A DNA stretch of 55,823 bases from an uncultured Lachnospiraceae bacterium (lineage in GTDB: Bacteria > Bacillota > Clostridia > Lachnospirales > Lachnospiraceae), in contig CADAKQ010000016.1 in NCBI GenBank assembly GCA_902788555.1, positions 1-55,823 of the forward strand, read 5' to 3'. Position numbers and translations under genes: made by a program. Shown here piece by piece: positions 1 to 10,800 of this stretch. The notes beneath the pieces are model-generated. The model made no database searches, was not told the DNA's origin, and saw nothing but the letters and a program-made list of their open reading frames with translations. Each line of letters starts with the position of its first letter. Positions within the stretch are counted from its first letter, which is position 1.

Positions 1-59
1 ATTGATTTCACAAATTGTTGGCACGTTGTGTATCAGCCTTTTTCATATGCTTTCCTGTT

Positions 60-98
60 AAAAAATATTGGCGGTGTGAAATATATAAGTATTTTCAC
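60..98 (-). terminator. Possible weak terminator downstream of pckA
   Basis: On the minus strand a hairpin of about nine pairs with one bulge (GTGAAA...TTTCAC core, positions 76-98) lies about 40 nt after the pckA stop and is followed about 10 nt later by a run of six T (plus-strand A run 60-65). The distance between stem and T run is longer than usual, so this is only a tentative terminator. Confidence 0.35.
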
Positions 99-140
99 TT
101 ACACCCTACAGCGATAAACAGAAGTTAATACTTACATGTT

Positions 141-1745
141 TTATAACTGAGGACCTGCTGAAACTAAAGCCTTACCTGCTTCATTTCCTTCGTACTTAGC
201 AAAGTTCTTTATGAATCTGCCTGCTAAATCCTTAGCCTTCTCATCCCATGCAGAAGCATCTGCATATGTATCTCTTGGATCAAGAATCTTAGGATCAACA
301 CCCGGAAGCTCTGTAGGAACCTCAAAGTCAAATACAGGAATCTTCTTGGTAGGAGCATCAAGGATTGCACCACTTAAGATTGCATCAATGATTCCACGTG
401 TATCCTTGATTGAGATACGCTTTCCTGTTCCGTTCCAACCGGTATTTACAAGGTATGCCTTTGCACCGCTCTTTTCCATCTTCTTAACGAGCTCCTCTGC
501 ATACTTTGTAGGATGAAGCTCAAGGAATGCCTGACCGAAGCAGGCTGAGAATGTAGGAGTAGGCTCTGTGATTCCTCTCTCAGTACCTGCAAGCTTAGCA
601 GTAAATCCTGATAAGAAGTAATACTTAGTCTGTTCAGGAGTAAGTATTGATACAGGAGGAAGTACTCCGAATGCATCTGCTGAAAGGAAGATAACATTCT
701 TAGCCTCAGGTGCAGATGAAATAGGTCTTACTATATTCTGAATATGATCAATAGGATAAGATACACGGGTATTCTCTGTTACACTCTTATCTGTAAAATC
801 AATCTTGCCGTTTGCATCAACTGTAACATTCTCAAGAAGAGCATTTCTCTTGATTGCATTATAGATATCAGGCTCTGAATCTTTATCAAGGTCGATAACC
901 TTTGCGTAGCATCCGCCTTCAAAGTTAAATACTCCGTTGTCATCCCATCCGTGCTCATCATCACCGATAAGAAGTCTCTTAGGATCAGTTGAAAGAGTAG
1001 TCTTACCTGTTCCTGAAAGACCAAAGAAGATTGCAGTATTCTCACCGTTCATATCTGTGTTTGCTGAACAGTGCATTGAAGCAATACCCTTAAGTGGAAG
1101 ATAGTAGTTCATCATTGAGAACATACCCTTCTTCATCTCTCCACCATACCATGTGTTGATAATTACCTGCTCACGGCTTGTGATATTGAATACAACTGCT
1201 GTCTCTGAATTAAGTCCTAACTCCTTGAAGTTCTCAACCTTGGCCTTTGAAGCATTGTATACTACGAAGTCAGGCTCAAAATTCTCAAGCTCTTCATCAG
1301 TTGGTTTAATGAACATATTCTCTACGAAATGTGCCTGCCAAGCAACCTCCATAATAAAACGTACTGCCATACGAGTGTCCTTGTTAGCACCGCAAAATGC
1401 ATCTACCACATAAAGCTTCTTGTCTGAAAGCTCTTTGATAGCGATGTCCTTAACTGCCTTCCATGCTTCCTGTGTAGCAGGGTGGTTATCATTCTTATAC
1501 TCATCTGAAGTCCACCATACAGTATCCTTGGAATTCTCATCAACTACGATAAACTTATCTTTAGGTGAACGTCCTGTGTAAACACCGGTCATTACATTAA
1601 CTGCATCAAGCTCAGTAAGCTGTCCCTTATCATATCCCTCAAGGTCCGCCTTTGTCTCTTCCTCAAACAAATACTCATAAGAAGGATTGTAAACTACTTC
1701 CTTGGCACCGGTTATGCCATACTTACTTAAATCAACATTTGCCAT
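141..1745 (-). CDS. pckA: Phosphoenolpyruvate carboxykinase (ATP)
   Basis: Interconverts oxaloacetate + ATP and phosphoenolpyruvate + CO2 + ADP in the cytoplasm; in anaerobes of this type it often runs in the PEP-carboxylating direction toward succinate or amino acids. The 534-aa length fits the ATP-dependent family. Visible signatures are [10 protein letters not shown] (residues 56-65, substrate-binding Arg), YGGEMKKG (200-207), the kinase-1a loop GLSGTGKTT (242-250) and the kinase-2 metal site [11 protein letters not shown] (261-271). The ATG at 1745 is preceded by an AGAGG-type RBS about 10 nt upstream. A good sigma-A promoter lies 60-90 nt upstream and the gene seems to be monocistronic. 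Confidence 0.97.
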   Translation of the reverse strand: MANVDLSKYGITGAKEVVYNPSYEYLFEEETKADLEGYDKGQLTELDAVNVMTGVYTGRSPKDKFIVVDENSKDTVWWTSDEYKNDNHPATQEAWKAVKDIAIKELSDKKLYVVDAFCGANKDTRMAVRFIMEVAWQAHFVENMFIKPTDEELENFEPDFVVYNASKAKVENFKELGLNSETAVVFNITSREQVIINTWYGGEMKKGMFSMMNYYLPLKGIASMHCSANTDMNGENTAIFFGLSGTGKTTLSTDPKRLLIGDDEHGWDDNGVFNFEGGCYAKVIDLDKDSEPDIYNAIKRNALLENVTVDANGKIDFTDKSVTENTRVSYPIDHIQNIVRPISSAPEAKNVIFLSADAFGVLPPVSILTPEQTKYYFLSGFTAKLAGTERGITEPTPTFSACFGQAFLELHPTKYAEELVKKMEKSGAKAYLVNTGWNGTGKRISIKDTRGIIDAILSGAILDAPTKKIPVFDFEVPTELPGVDPKILDPRDTYADASAWDEKAKDLAGRFIKNFAKYEGNEAGKALVSAGPQL

Positions 1746-1806
1746 CTTGTCTTACCTCTTTTCTATAAATTTTAACGATATCATTAATACAAATCAATCG
1801 CTTAAT

Positions 1807-1835
1807 AGTATAAATTCTTGTGTAAAATAAGTCAA
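1807..1835 (-). promoter_or_regulatory. pckA promoter
   Basis: Minus strand carries TTGACT (1830-1835), exactly 17 nt of spacer, then TATACT (1807-1812). Both hexamers are one mismatch from consensus. It lies in the 127-nt gap between the DUF885 gene and pckA and directs transcription into pckA. Confidence 0.7.
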
Positions 1836-1872
1836 TATTTTCCTTTGAAAAAAATAAATTTCAGACCTGAGG

Positions 1873-3795
1873 TTATTTTACACTTTGAACGTACTGCTCA
1901 ACCTTATTACGGAGAAGATAGAACTGACATGGTCCTGCATCCAGGATTACTTTATGAAATTCCTTTTCGTCAAATTTATCGCCCAGCGCATCCTCCGCAT
2001 AATCCTTTAAGCCTTCAAATTCAAGCCAGCCTGTGCAATACATCTGATAATTTCCCGGTTCTGCCACAACATAGTCAATTATATCCTGTGCGGCATCAGC
2101 CATAAATCCGTTTGAAGAAAGATAATTCTTTGTATCCTCTAAATCCCAGCCTTCATAATTTACACCTATCTCAACTCTCGCACTGACAAGAAGATTCAGC
2201 CTGTTGTTTGCAGACTCAAAAGCTGCATAAGCAGGATTATCATATTTATCATAATAATCAAAGGACATCATCTCCACATAGGTTGCCCATCCTTCCTGAT
2301 ATCCTGTAAAATCAAGCAGTGTCCTTATCGGTTCAGGATCACTTGAAAGAAAGTATACAAACTGGTACATATGTCCGGGTACGCCCTCATGAGCAAGCGT
2401 GCTCCAAAGCGACTGCGAGCTTGAAGTACCCTGATTGATATAAATGGAATTATGCTCATAGTCATCAAGTGGAGGTGTCATATAGAAGGCCGGACTTACT
2501 ATATTTTCCAAGGATTTATGAACCGGAGTAACCTTAAAGTCAATATCCGGTATCTCAGGAAATCTGTCGTCAACGGCATCTTCAAAAAATTCAATAGTTT
2601 CCTTATAATCAAAATCCTCATAAAGAGTTTCTTCATCTATTGCCGTAAAATAATCATTATATGCCTCGTAATCAGAGAAAAGCTGCGAATATAGATCGGA
2701 CATCGTATCTTCAATTGCATCATCAAGTAAATCTATCACTTCTTCGGGTGTCTTATCTGTTCCCGTCTTACTTCTAAGAAGATAAGCATAGTATTCCTTT
2801 CCGCCCTCCAGATAACAAAGTCCCAAATCATTATTTCCTGTATTTTTCAACTGCTTAAATGTATCTATCACACTCTGATATGCCGGAATAATATAATTAA
2901 CTACATTGTCATGATTCGTTTTAATATACTCCTGTATCTCACTTTCCGAAAGTCCATCCACCTGCCTTATCTTATCCTCAAAGGTTTCTATAAGCAAATT
3001 TTCCTCAGGCTTAGCGGTAAACTCTGAGCACTGTCTTATTACTTCATTGGCACTATGTGAGGACATAAACAATCCTTTTTCGGACTTAACTTTTTCAAAG
3101 TCGAGACACTCGGAAAAATAATCCGGTGTCAAAGTAAGAAGTGTCAGATAATCCTCAACATCCTGCTTATCATAGAAATTATACTCAGCTAAAACTATCG
3201 GCATATTGCTATGAACTCCGCTTGTATAAGCAAATGGTTCGTAAAGGTACATATAGTCATATGACATAAGATTTGTTTCCGTAACATCATACAGTATATC
3301 ATAGGTGAATTTCTGTTCCTCCGTAAGAAGACTATAATCAAAATCTTCCATCTCTTTTATGCTGTCAAGCGTATCCTGTTTATCCTGTTCCATACTCTCT
3401 TCAGACATATCTATCTCACCATAAGTTGCATCAGTGGGAGTAACACCATATTCTTCAGGATTAGCAAGACTGTAATTTAAGGTTATACTATCTGCGTTAA
3501 CCATATCAACAAAGGAATCCCATAGCCAGTCATCAAAGCGTTCCTGTTCAGCTATAGCTTCGGAGGAATTTAAATCTACATCTTCCTCCGTTGTTGTAAC
3601 CTCTGTATTGGTTACATCCACACTCGGCTCCTCTGATATCTCCGAAATATCTGAATTATCAGATTCGGATTCAGTCGTAACAACCTCAGAGGTTTCCTTC
3701 TGACCATCATCTTTTTTATTTTTCCCACAGCCTGCCATACCTAAGGTCATAACCGCTGCCAAAAATATTGCCATTATTTTTTTGTTCTTTATCAT
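1873..3795 (-). CDS. DUF885-family putative zinc metallopeptidase lipoprotein
   Basis: A 640-aa protein with a lipoprotein signal (lipobox LGMAGC, Cys23) followed by an acidic Ser/Thr/Glu-rich linker to about residue 80. The remainder matches the DUF885 architecture: HEGVPGH at 469-475 resembles an HExxxGH zinc site, and YQEGWATYVE at 499-508 supplies a plausible downstream Glu ligand (E501). DUF885 proteins are generally regarded as putative metallopeptidases; substrate is not known to me. It should be anchored on the outer face of the membrane. GGGAG RBS lies 9 nt before the ATG. It is followed by pckA, which has its own promoter. It could also be described simply as a predicted surface hydrolase. 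Confidence 0.85.
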   Translation of the reverse strand: MIKNKKIMAIFLAAVMTLGMAGCGKNKKDDGQKETSEVVTTESESDNSDISEISEEPSVDVTNTEVTTTEEDVDLNSSEAIAEQERFDDWLWDSFVDMVNADSITLNYSLANPEEYGVTPTDATYGEIDMSEESMEQDKQDTLDSIKEMEDFDYSLLTEEQKFTYDILYDVTETNLMSYDYMYLYEPFAYTSGVHSNMPIVLAEYNFYDKQDVEDYLTLLTLTPDYFSECLDFEKVKSEKGLFMSSHSANEVIRQCSEFTAKPEENLLIETFEDKIRQVDGLSESEIQEYIKTNHDNVVNYIIPAYQSVIDTFKQLKNTGNNDLGLCYLEGGKEYYAYLLRSKTGTDKTPEEVIDLLDDAIEDTMSDLYSQLFSDYEAYNDYFTAIDEETLYEDFDYKETIEFFEDAVDDRFPEIPDIDFKVTPVHKSLENIVSPAFYMTPPLDDYEHNSIYINQGTSSSQSLWSTLAHEGVPGHMYQFVYFLSSDPEPIRTLLDFTGYQEGWATYVEMMSFDYYDKYDNPAYAAFESANNRLNLLVSARVEIGVNYEGWDLEDTKNYLSSNGFMADAAQDIIDYVVAEPGNYQMYCTGWLEFEGLKDYAEDALGDKFDEKEFHKVILDAGPCQFYLLRNKVEQYVQSVK

Positions 3796-3827
3796 ATTGA
3801 AGCTCCCTATTTTTTATTAATTAAATA

Positions 3828-4875
3828 TTAGTATATAACAACATCCGCTGTTTTATTATTTAAATCAAGTGAAACGGAAATTGCAATATAATTCTCTTCA
3901 AGCAGATACTGAAGAATACTGTCACTGCCATAATTCAAATTATCGGAAAGTGCTTTTGTAAATTCAGTGTGTGTCTCCGAAAGCTCCTTACCATATATAT
4001 AATAATCACTTTCAAATATCTCTGCCTCGTTAAAAACCTCTGAAGCATTTAGAGCATCACAGGCCGCATCTTTTATTTTACTCTTCAAAGCCTTAACATA
4101 TTCATCATCTATATTTACATCAAATTTTTCCTTCTCATCATTTAATGTAAACTCATATCCGTATTCCACTATATTGTCCTTAGAATTATACTTTCCATAA
4201 TCCACACTTCCGTTTACATCGGTAAAGGTTATCCCATCGCCCTTCACCTCATAAGTTCCAAGCTCATAACCTTCATCCTTATCATAGACTGCATATACGC
4301 CGTCATCAAAAAGTAAATATCCTCCGAAATCCTTGTTTTTATACTCTCCCTTTGGTTCGTTATTTCCTTTTAGCTTCGGCATAATAAAGACAAAAAATAC
4401 CGTTGCAAGAGCTGCAATAAAAAGCAAAACAACTATAAATGCCACAAATCCCTTATGCTTTTTCTTCGGAGCCGATGTATTCTGCCCCTGACTAATCTGC
4501 TGCTGCACCGCCTGCTGCGGCTGACTTATCTGCTGCTGCACCGCCTGCTGTGGCTGACTTATCTGCTGTTGCACCACCTGCTGTGGCTGACTTATCTGCT
4601 GCTGCACCGCCTGCTGTGGCTGACTTATCCTGCACCGCCTGCTGTGGCTGACTTATCTGTTGCTGCTGCACCGCCTGCTGTGGCTGACTTATCTGCAGCT
4701 GCACCGCCTGCTGCGGCTGACTAACAACCTGTCTGTAATTCTCAGGTATCTGCAGCTTTGGTCTTACCTCCTCAGGTTGCTTAATCTGTACATTATATAT
4801 AATTAACGGTGCTCCGCAATCATCACAATATGTTGCACCATCAGGATTGTTTGCACCACATATTTTACAAATCAT
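3828..4875 (-). pseudogene. Zinc-ribbon / Gln-rich repeat / single-TM protein, frameshifted in its repeats
   Basis: Two adjacent reading frames clearly belong to one gene. The N-terminal part (start 4875, AGGAG RBS) has a zinc ribbon CKICG...CDDCG and enters PQQAVQQQISQ repeats; it runs out of frame into ADKSATAGG repeats and stops at 4492. The C-terminal part (readable to the stop at 3828) resumes the same PQQAV repeats, then a transmembrane helix (FVAFIVVLLFIAALATVFFV) and an extracytoplasmic domain with GTYEV...DYYIYG motifs. Repeat unit 3 is 28 nt instead of 33, a 5-nt loss near 4630. Adding 5 nt gives 1053 nt, i.e. 350 aa, close to the intact 345-aa paralogue just upstream. Function unknown. 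It may be a decaying gene, a slippage-switchable one, or an assembly error; a start inside the repeats (GTG at 4607) has no RBS. Confidence 0.8.
4488..4716 (-). repeat. Seven tandem 33-nt CAG-rich coding repeats
   Basis: Units on plus coordinates: 4488-4520, 4521-4553, 4554-4586, 4587-4619 (33 nt each), 4620-4647 (28 nt), 4648-4683 (36 nt) and 4684-4716 (33 nt). The consensus encodes PQQAVQQQISQ. One unit gained one CAG-like codon and one lost 5 nt, showing that the tract changes length. Confidence 0.95.
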
Positions 4876-4895
4876 ACTTTATCTCCTATAAGAAT

Positions 4896-4927
4896 AATTG
4901 CGAAACTTATATAAAAGCTTCGCAATT
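4896..4927 (-). terminator. Stem-loop between the two zinc-ribbon genes
   Basis: A 13-bp stem (4896-4908 with 4915-4927, one G-T pair) and a 6-nt loop lies about 11 nt after the 345-aa gene and just before the RBS of the next. The following bases on the minus strand (ATTCTTATAGG) are not a convincing T tract, so it may be a partial terminator or an RNA-stability hairpin. Confidence 0.55.
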
Positions 4928-4938
4928 ACTCTTAAAAC

Positions 4939-5976
4939 TTAATCTATTTCTACTGTTACAACTCCGCTTGAAGATATACTTATATCAACGCTTATTAGAT
5001 AATTCTCCAACAAAAACTGTAAGGTTTTGTCACTATCATATCCTATTGCCTTTGCAAGTGCTTCTTCAAAATCAGAGTAAGGATCCTTTAAATCACTTCC
5101 ATATATATAGTAAGAATTCCAATAGGTTGCCTCCTCATATGCTGTCTCATCTTTAAGCGCTTCTTCCGAAGCAGTTTTAAACTTAGCTTCAAGACCATCT
5201 AAATAAGCCTTATCAATGTCAAAATCCAACTTGGCTTTCTTATCTTTTGATTTATATTTTATTCCCCAATCAGACGTCACTACATTATCATCATCATCAA
5301 ACTTAAATGTTTGTGTTTCTCCGTCTATTGATGTCATGGTTATCTTACCATCTTTATAGGTATATGTTCCTATATAGTAATAATCCTTCTCAGTTTCACC
5401 CTCGTCAATATCATATCCTACATATACTCCGTCATCAAACACATAATAGCTCGTATAATATGAACCTTTATAGCTGTATGAGCCCTTAAGCTTTGCACGT
5501 GTAAGTATAGGGAATATAAATATAAAGAATATTCCTATAAGAAGCGCGGCTGAAAGACCTGCTATAATTCCAATCTTTGCCCCTTTGGAAAGTGGTTTCT
5601 TTGGTTTAGGCGGCTGTCCGTATCCGTTCATATTTGGCATTCCCGGCTGTCCATACGGGGCCTGCTGCATCATAGGCTGACCAAACTGTCCGTTCGGCAT
5701 CTGCTGCTGCATATTCGGCTGAGCAAACTGTCCTCCCGGCATCTGCTGCTGCATATTCGGCTGACCAAACTGTCCGTTTGGCATCTGCTGCTGCATATTC
5801 GGCTGACCAAACTGTCCGTTTGGAACCTGCTGCTGCATATTTGGCTGAGCAAACTGTCCTCCCGGCATCTGCTGTTGCATACCCGGCTGGCTTTGCGCGT
5901 TATTAAGCGGCAATCCACAGGCCGAGCAATAAGGTGCCCCCTCCTGATTCTCAGTACCACATACTATACACTTCAT
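4939..5976 (-). CDS. Zinc-ribbon / Gln-rich repeat / single-TM protein
   Basis: A 345-aa protein with an N-terminal zinc ribbon (CIVCG...CSACG, residues 3-20), five 14-residue repeats of the form NMQQQMPNGQFGQP (about 33-105), a Pro/Lys-rich stretch, one transmembrane helix (about 137-158, IGIIAGLSAALLIGIFFIFIF) and a C-terminal extracytoplasmic beta-rich domain ending in SVDISISSSGVV. Zinc ribbon plus TM plus exported domain is a common clostridial layout of unknown role. It is paralogous to the frameshifted gene downstream: both end in a YYIYG...DFxxAL...LQ(F/Y)LLE-(N)Y segment. RBS GGAGG is strong. I do not recognise a function. Confidence 0.85.
   Translation of the reverse strand: MKCIVCGTENQEGAPYCSACGLPLNNAQSQPGMQQQMPGGQFAQPNMQQQVPNGQFGQPNMQQQMPNGQFGQPNMQQQMPGGQFAQPNMQQQMPNGQFGQPMMQQAPYGQPGMPNMNGYGQPPKPKKPLSKGAKIGIIAGLSAALLIGIFFIFIFPILTRAKLKGSYSYKGSYYTSYYVFDDGVYVGYDIDEGETEKDYYYIGTYTYKDGKITMTSIDGETQTFKFDDDDNVVTSDWGIKYKSKDKKAKLDFDIDKAYLDGLEAKFKTASEEALKDETAYEEATYWNSYYIYGSDLKDPYSDFEEALAKAIGYDSDKTLQFLLENYLISVDISISSSGVVTVEID
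5675..5884 (-). repeat. Five tandem 42-nt coding repeats
   Basis: Units start at 5675, 5717, 5759, 5801 and 5843, each 42 nt, encoding variants of the 14-aa NMQQQMPNGQFGQP repeat (NG/GG and GQ/AQ alternation). All lengths are multiples of three, so this paralogue is still in frame. Confidence 0.95.
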
Positions 5977-6003
5977 AAAAAATACCTCCTCATTTTATCA
6001 ACA

Positions 6004-7773
6004 TTATTCTTCTTTATTCTCAATGTATTTATTAAGTGTTTCTACAACCGTATTTAAATTATACGGCTTAGCTATATAATCATCCAGCTTGTTTTCAAGA
6101 ATTCTTTCCTTATCTCCAAACATCGCTCTTGCGGTAACTGCAATAATCGGAAGTCTCTTTTTATGCTCTCTTTGTTCTATATCACGAATTTCCTGCGTTG
6201 CAGCTATACCATCCATAACCGGCATTTGCACATCAAAGAGTGCTGCATCATACTCCTTTTGCTGGAATAATTCTACTGCCTTTTCTCCATTCTCAGCTAT
6301 ATCATACGAAAAGCCTGCCATACCGAGAAGCTTTCCGATAACCTGCTGATTAACAGGCTCATCCTCAGCCACAAGTATTCTCGCCTTACTATGTGCATTT
6401 ATTGAGAATATAGCCGCATCTTCCTTCTTATCATCTACAAGCTTTTGTACATCAGCCTCAGCAGCCTTAACAACCTTAAGCGGAATCTCAGCTATAAAGG
6501 TTGAGCCTATACCTTCCTTACTCTGTACGGTAATTGTTCCTCCCATAAGCTCTGCTATCTGCTTTGATATAACAAGTCCGAGACCTGAGCCACCGTATTT
6601 TCTGGTATCGGATGCATCAACCTGTGAAAACCTTATAAACAGTTTATCCATATCCTTTTCAGATATACCGATACCTGAATCCGCAACGGCAATTCTCATA
6701 TTGATAGCTTCTTTATCCGTATCTATAGCGGCAACCTTTACTCTCACGCTTCCCTCGGAGGTAAACTTAAGTGCGTTTGATAACAAACAGTTAAGTATTT
6801 GCTGTATTCTCTGTCCATCTCCCTTGACAAGCTTAGGAATATTATTTCCAAAGGTACAGTCAAGATCAAGACCTTTGTTCGTAGCAAGCGGTACCTGAGC
6901 GGCAACCGTTTCCTCAATAGCACTTTTAACATCAAATATTTCTTCCTTGAGGTTATATTTACCTGCCTCAAGCTTACTTATATCAAGTATATCATTTATC
7001 AATCTAAGGAGTGTGTCAGCACAATTCTTTGCTGTTGTTAAGTTATCTCTATAGTCTGCCTGAAGGTCGTCAGCCATAAGTGTAAGCTGGAGCATACCAA
7101 GTATTCCGTTAATAGGAGTTCTTATCTCATGGCTCATATTGGCAAGAAATTCAGCCTGAGTCTTATAAGCTGCATTTGCATCCTCAATAGCCTTTGAAAG
7201 CTGATTTTCTGTCTCCTTTTGCTCGGTTACATCAATAACAACCATATTGATATAATCCGCTTCGGATTTGTACATAACGGTATTGAACACCTTACCAAGC
7301 TTCTCCATGGTAATCTCAACATCCATGAAGTCTCCCTCTCTTGTACCGGAGGTATTGTAAGCCATAAACCATGCATTGATATCCTGAAGCACATCTATCT
7401 TACTTTCTCCGAGAATCTTATCCTGATAATCGGAATCATCCAGATTAAAATAATTTCCAAACTTTTCATTGGCCTCTTCTATACAATATCCTACATTATT
7501 GCCCATCGAATCTGTAATTATCTTCGCATGCGCAAAGCCTATAGGAAGATTCATGAAAAGCTTTTTATATTTGTCACTTTTCGAGTGACCCTTTACCTCA
7601 TCAGCGCAAAGTGCAAATATAAATACACCTGCTATGGCAGCCGCAATCACACCGACAATAATTCCGGCCGGAACGCACTTAAATATTGCTCCCAATATTA
7701 TACCGAAAACAATATCCAGTACTGCGGAAACAATAATAAGTTTTTGCCAGCCCAATGCTTTTAATTTTTCCAT
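6004..7773 (-). CDS. Hybrid sensor histidine kinase with C-terminal receiver domain
   Basis: A 589-aa membrane-bound signalling protein. Two N-terminal transmembrane helices (about 11-31 and 35-56) with almost no external loop, a PAS-like segment (about 70-185, ending in the DVTEQKE coil typical after PAS), HisKA with phospho-acceptor His215 in NMSHEIRTP, an HATPase_c domain with GGSGLGL, then a receiver domain with VAEDEPVNQQ and phospho-acceptor Asp514 in LFDVQMPVMDG. There is no DNA-binding output, so phosphate presumably passes to another protein. The lack of a sensing loop suggests an intracellular or membrane signal. The ATG has a GGGGTG RBS. The neighbours do not identify the stimulus. 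Confidence 0.92.
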   Translation of the reverse strand: MEKLKALGWQKLIIVSAVLDIVFGIILGAIFKCVPAGIIVGVIAAAIAGVFIFALCADEVKGHSKSDKYKKLFMNLPIGFAHAKIITDSMGNNVGYCIEEANEKFGNYFNLDDSDYQDKILGESKIDVLQDINAWFMAYNTSGTREGDFMDVEITMEKLGKVFNTVMYKSEADYINMVVIDVTEQKETENQLSKAIEDANAAYKTQAEFLANMSHEIRTPINGILGMLQLTLMADDLQADYRDNLTTAKNCADTLLRLINDILDISKLEAGKYNLKEEIFDVKSAIEETVAAQVPLATNKGLDLDCTFGNNIPKLVKGDGQRIQQILNCLLSNALKFTSEGSVRVKVAAIDTDKEAINMRIAVADSGIGISEKDMDKLFIRFSQVDASDTRKYGGSGLGLVISKQIAELMGGTITVQSKEGIGSTFIAEIPLKVVKAAEADVQKLVDDKKEDAAIFSINAHSKARILVAEDEPVNQQVIGKLLGMAGFSYDIAENGEKAVELFQQKEYDAALFDVQMPVMDGIAATQEIRDIEQREHKKRLPIIAVTARAMFGDKERILENKLDDYIAKPYNLNTVVETLNKYIENKEE

Positions 7774-7844
7774 TGACTAAACACCCCTATTCCTTATTAT
7801 AAATAACACACACCTTAAACAAAAGGCTATATAAGAATATATTA

Positions 7845-10800
7845 CTATATATTTTCACTTAGGTCAATCTTATCATTGTCGTTTTTTACTAATTTTTTAC
7901 TACTTTTTTTATTACTATTGTACATTACCAAAGCAACAAATAAAAGCCATGAGGTTAATGATATAAGCATTCCGATATAAAGACCACACGGTATATATTT
8001 AAACTCTATATCATGCTCTCCCGGTTCCATATCCACCCCTATAAAAGCGCCAAGTGTCTTGTAATATCTTGTTTTTTTACCGTCTACCTTTACCGTCCAT
8101 CCCCTGTCGTAAGGAATTGAAGTGAAAAGAGTATCATTCGTCGGAATATTTATATTGCCGTGTATATAACCATCATCATATTCCGTTACATCAAGCTTAT
8201 TTAAATTTAACCTGTCATACACATTAATATAATTGCCGGTATCAAATTTTGCTGTTTCTATAGTCGCAGTCTTTTGCTCCGTACCCTGATTATTGTAGTT
8301 ATACTCAATCGCAACAACATCGCCTGCCTCAAGGTATCCGAGATGGAATATCTGTATCTGATATCTGTCATATGCATATTCCTTACCATTTATATAAAAT
8401 CTTATCTTGGTAACAGAATTTCCTCTACAATTTATATAGTAATCTCCTGCCTCTTCTACCACAAAGGAAGCCGTAAAATCAAGGTCGCCCGCTTCTCTTG
8501 GCTCAAGAGTAATCTTTTTATCGTTTACCTTTACATCCCCGGTTTTACTTGAAGCAGAAAATGTAACATCCGTCACATTCATAAAGCTGCTGTATCCGGT
8601 CATATAATATGCAAGATTATTTATATTTGAAAACGGATATCCCGCATCCGGATTCCATTCCTTTACCTTTTCGGAGACAGAAAAGCCAATAGCAAGCGGA
8701 TAGGGATTTTCATAGAGCTTGACACCGTCCACAGTTTCAAGATAATTATAATCAAAATTATCGAGGTTTCCATCCCGCCAAAGCAGATATCTTACGTTAA
8801 ATATTGAATTTGTAAATGGCGATGCCCCCATATAAAGAAATTCATTTGCACCCGTATAAAATCCAAGTTTTCCCATCGTATGAGTGACGTCTCCGAGAAC
8901 CGTCGAACAAAATGTACCTACACTCGGCATATTGTGCCATGTTACTTCGTCCAAAACTGTGGATTTCATAAGCTCGCTTCTGTAAAAGCCTGCATTTTCA
9001 TCTTCGGCTATTTCCGCAATCCGTTCATTTGCCTTTGTAACAGCCTTGGTGGTTTTATACTTTTCCGAGTAATCAGAATAACCGTTATAGAAAAAACCAA
9101 GCAGAGAGCTTATCGACATTTCAACCACACAAACAGAGGATATTATTATCTGAAAAACAAATTTTTTATATGCATTAAGCGAATACATCAGGAAAATAAT
9201 CGTATACAAAGAAAGCATTATAATTGATGCAGTCAAAACCTTTTTGGTTAAATGCTCATCTGCTTCCATACTGCAAAGCACCATATACGCTATAGATATA
9301 AGAAATGCTCCTACGATAAAAATGACATGTATTCCCCTCGCCCTTCTTATAGTCTCATAGGTCATAACAAGCAGAATGAAGATGAACAAAAATGAAAATC
9401 TGTTGGGAATTCCATACTGATTATGGAAACCGTGCCAGATATAATTTAATGTTGTTGAGTTAAAGCTTACGGCAAGAATTGTCAAAAGAAGAATATTTTT
9501 TATCTTCTCCCACACATTTATTTTTCCTGTAAATATATATAAGAAAGCGGTAAATACCGCAAGCATGCCACAGTATAAGTTTACTCCTCCGTCAAATGTC
9601 TGGTTCGTAATCGGCATAGTAAGGAAAAACTGCTGCTTAAGCAAATTAAAAATACTGCCATACCATTCCCACTTCGGAAGCTTCATATCTCCTGCTGCCG
9701 TAGACATTATTCCAAAATAAGCCGGAATCAGCAAAAATGCAGCCATTCCTCCGGATATAACGGAATAAATCGCAAACCTTATTCCGTCAACAAAAAATTT
9801 TTTTATATTTTTATGGTTGTATGTTAAAAACCAAAGCACCAAAAATACACAAACTATAAATCCTATATAATAATTGCAATAAAGTGCATAAAACATAGTC
9901 AGTGTATAAAGTCTCGGATCATTTTTTCTCATAAGCTTTTCAAATCCAAGCATTATAAGAGGAAATATCATAATAACATCCATCCACATTGTACACCAGT
10001 TATATCCAACCACGTAATTACTTAATGCATAACATACGGATACAGCAATAATCGAAAAGCTCTTATCAACCTTTTTACTGCTGTTTTTATGTGCAAGATA
10101 ATACGCCATGGAAGTCCCGCTAAGAGATACCTTAAGTGCTATTATAATACATGCTCCCGCAACTATATGCTCCTTATCAAATAAGAGTAAAAGATAATTA
10201 AACGGACTTGAAAGATAGTACGATGAAAGTGACATAAAATTCGAGCCTAAGGCTATATTCCATGTATAAAACAGACTTCCCTCAGCTTTAAGCTTGTCCA
10301 TATACTCGGCATAAAAAGGAACATACTGATGAAGGCTGTCTATAATTGTTATTGTATTATTACCAAACGGTGCTATTTTTTGTGCCACAAAAACAACAGT
10401 CATTATAACCATAACAATAAAGAAAGGTATATAATAACAGTAATTATCAAGCAGCCAGTTTTTTATTGTTTTTCTCTCTTTGTTGAACACAAATATTTTG
10501 CTGAAAATATAATTTAATACCAGAACTATTATCTGAATAATAAAAAGCTTTGCAATCCATTCCTTTATCCTGAAGCTGTCACAAAGTATAACTAAACCAA
10601 GCACCTCCACTGCCATAGATATAAGTCTGGCAACAAAAAAGGCGCCTGCTTCTCTTATTGCTTCAGAAATATTTTTTGTCTTACTCCTGAATACAAAATA
10701 TTTGTTTATAAAATATGCAAATATTATAGCCATAATTATGGCTATAATATTGCATACATTTCTATTTATATCTGTCAGTATTCTCAGCGAAAAGAATACC

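Noticed and set aside
8-46. A 12-codon minus-strand ATG frame (MKKADTQRANNL) near the left edge with AGGAAAG upstream.
   Set aside because: Too short and unsupported; no regulated gene visible downstream inside the window.
4455-4724. A plus-strand Leu/His-rich frame across the 33-nt repeats.
   Set aside because: Antisense reading of the CAG-rich repeats with no independent support.
4488-5884. Repeated units that could suggest a CRISPR array.
   Set aside because: Units are contiguous, without spacers, in coding frame and encode low-complexity peptide repeats.
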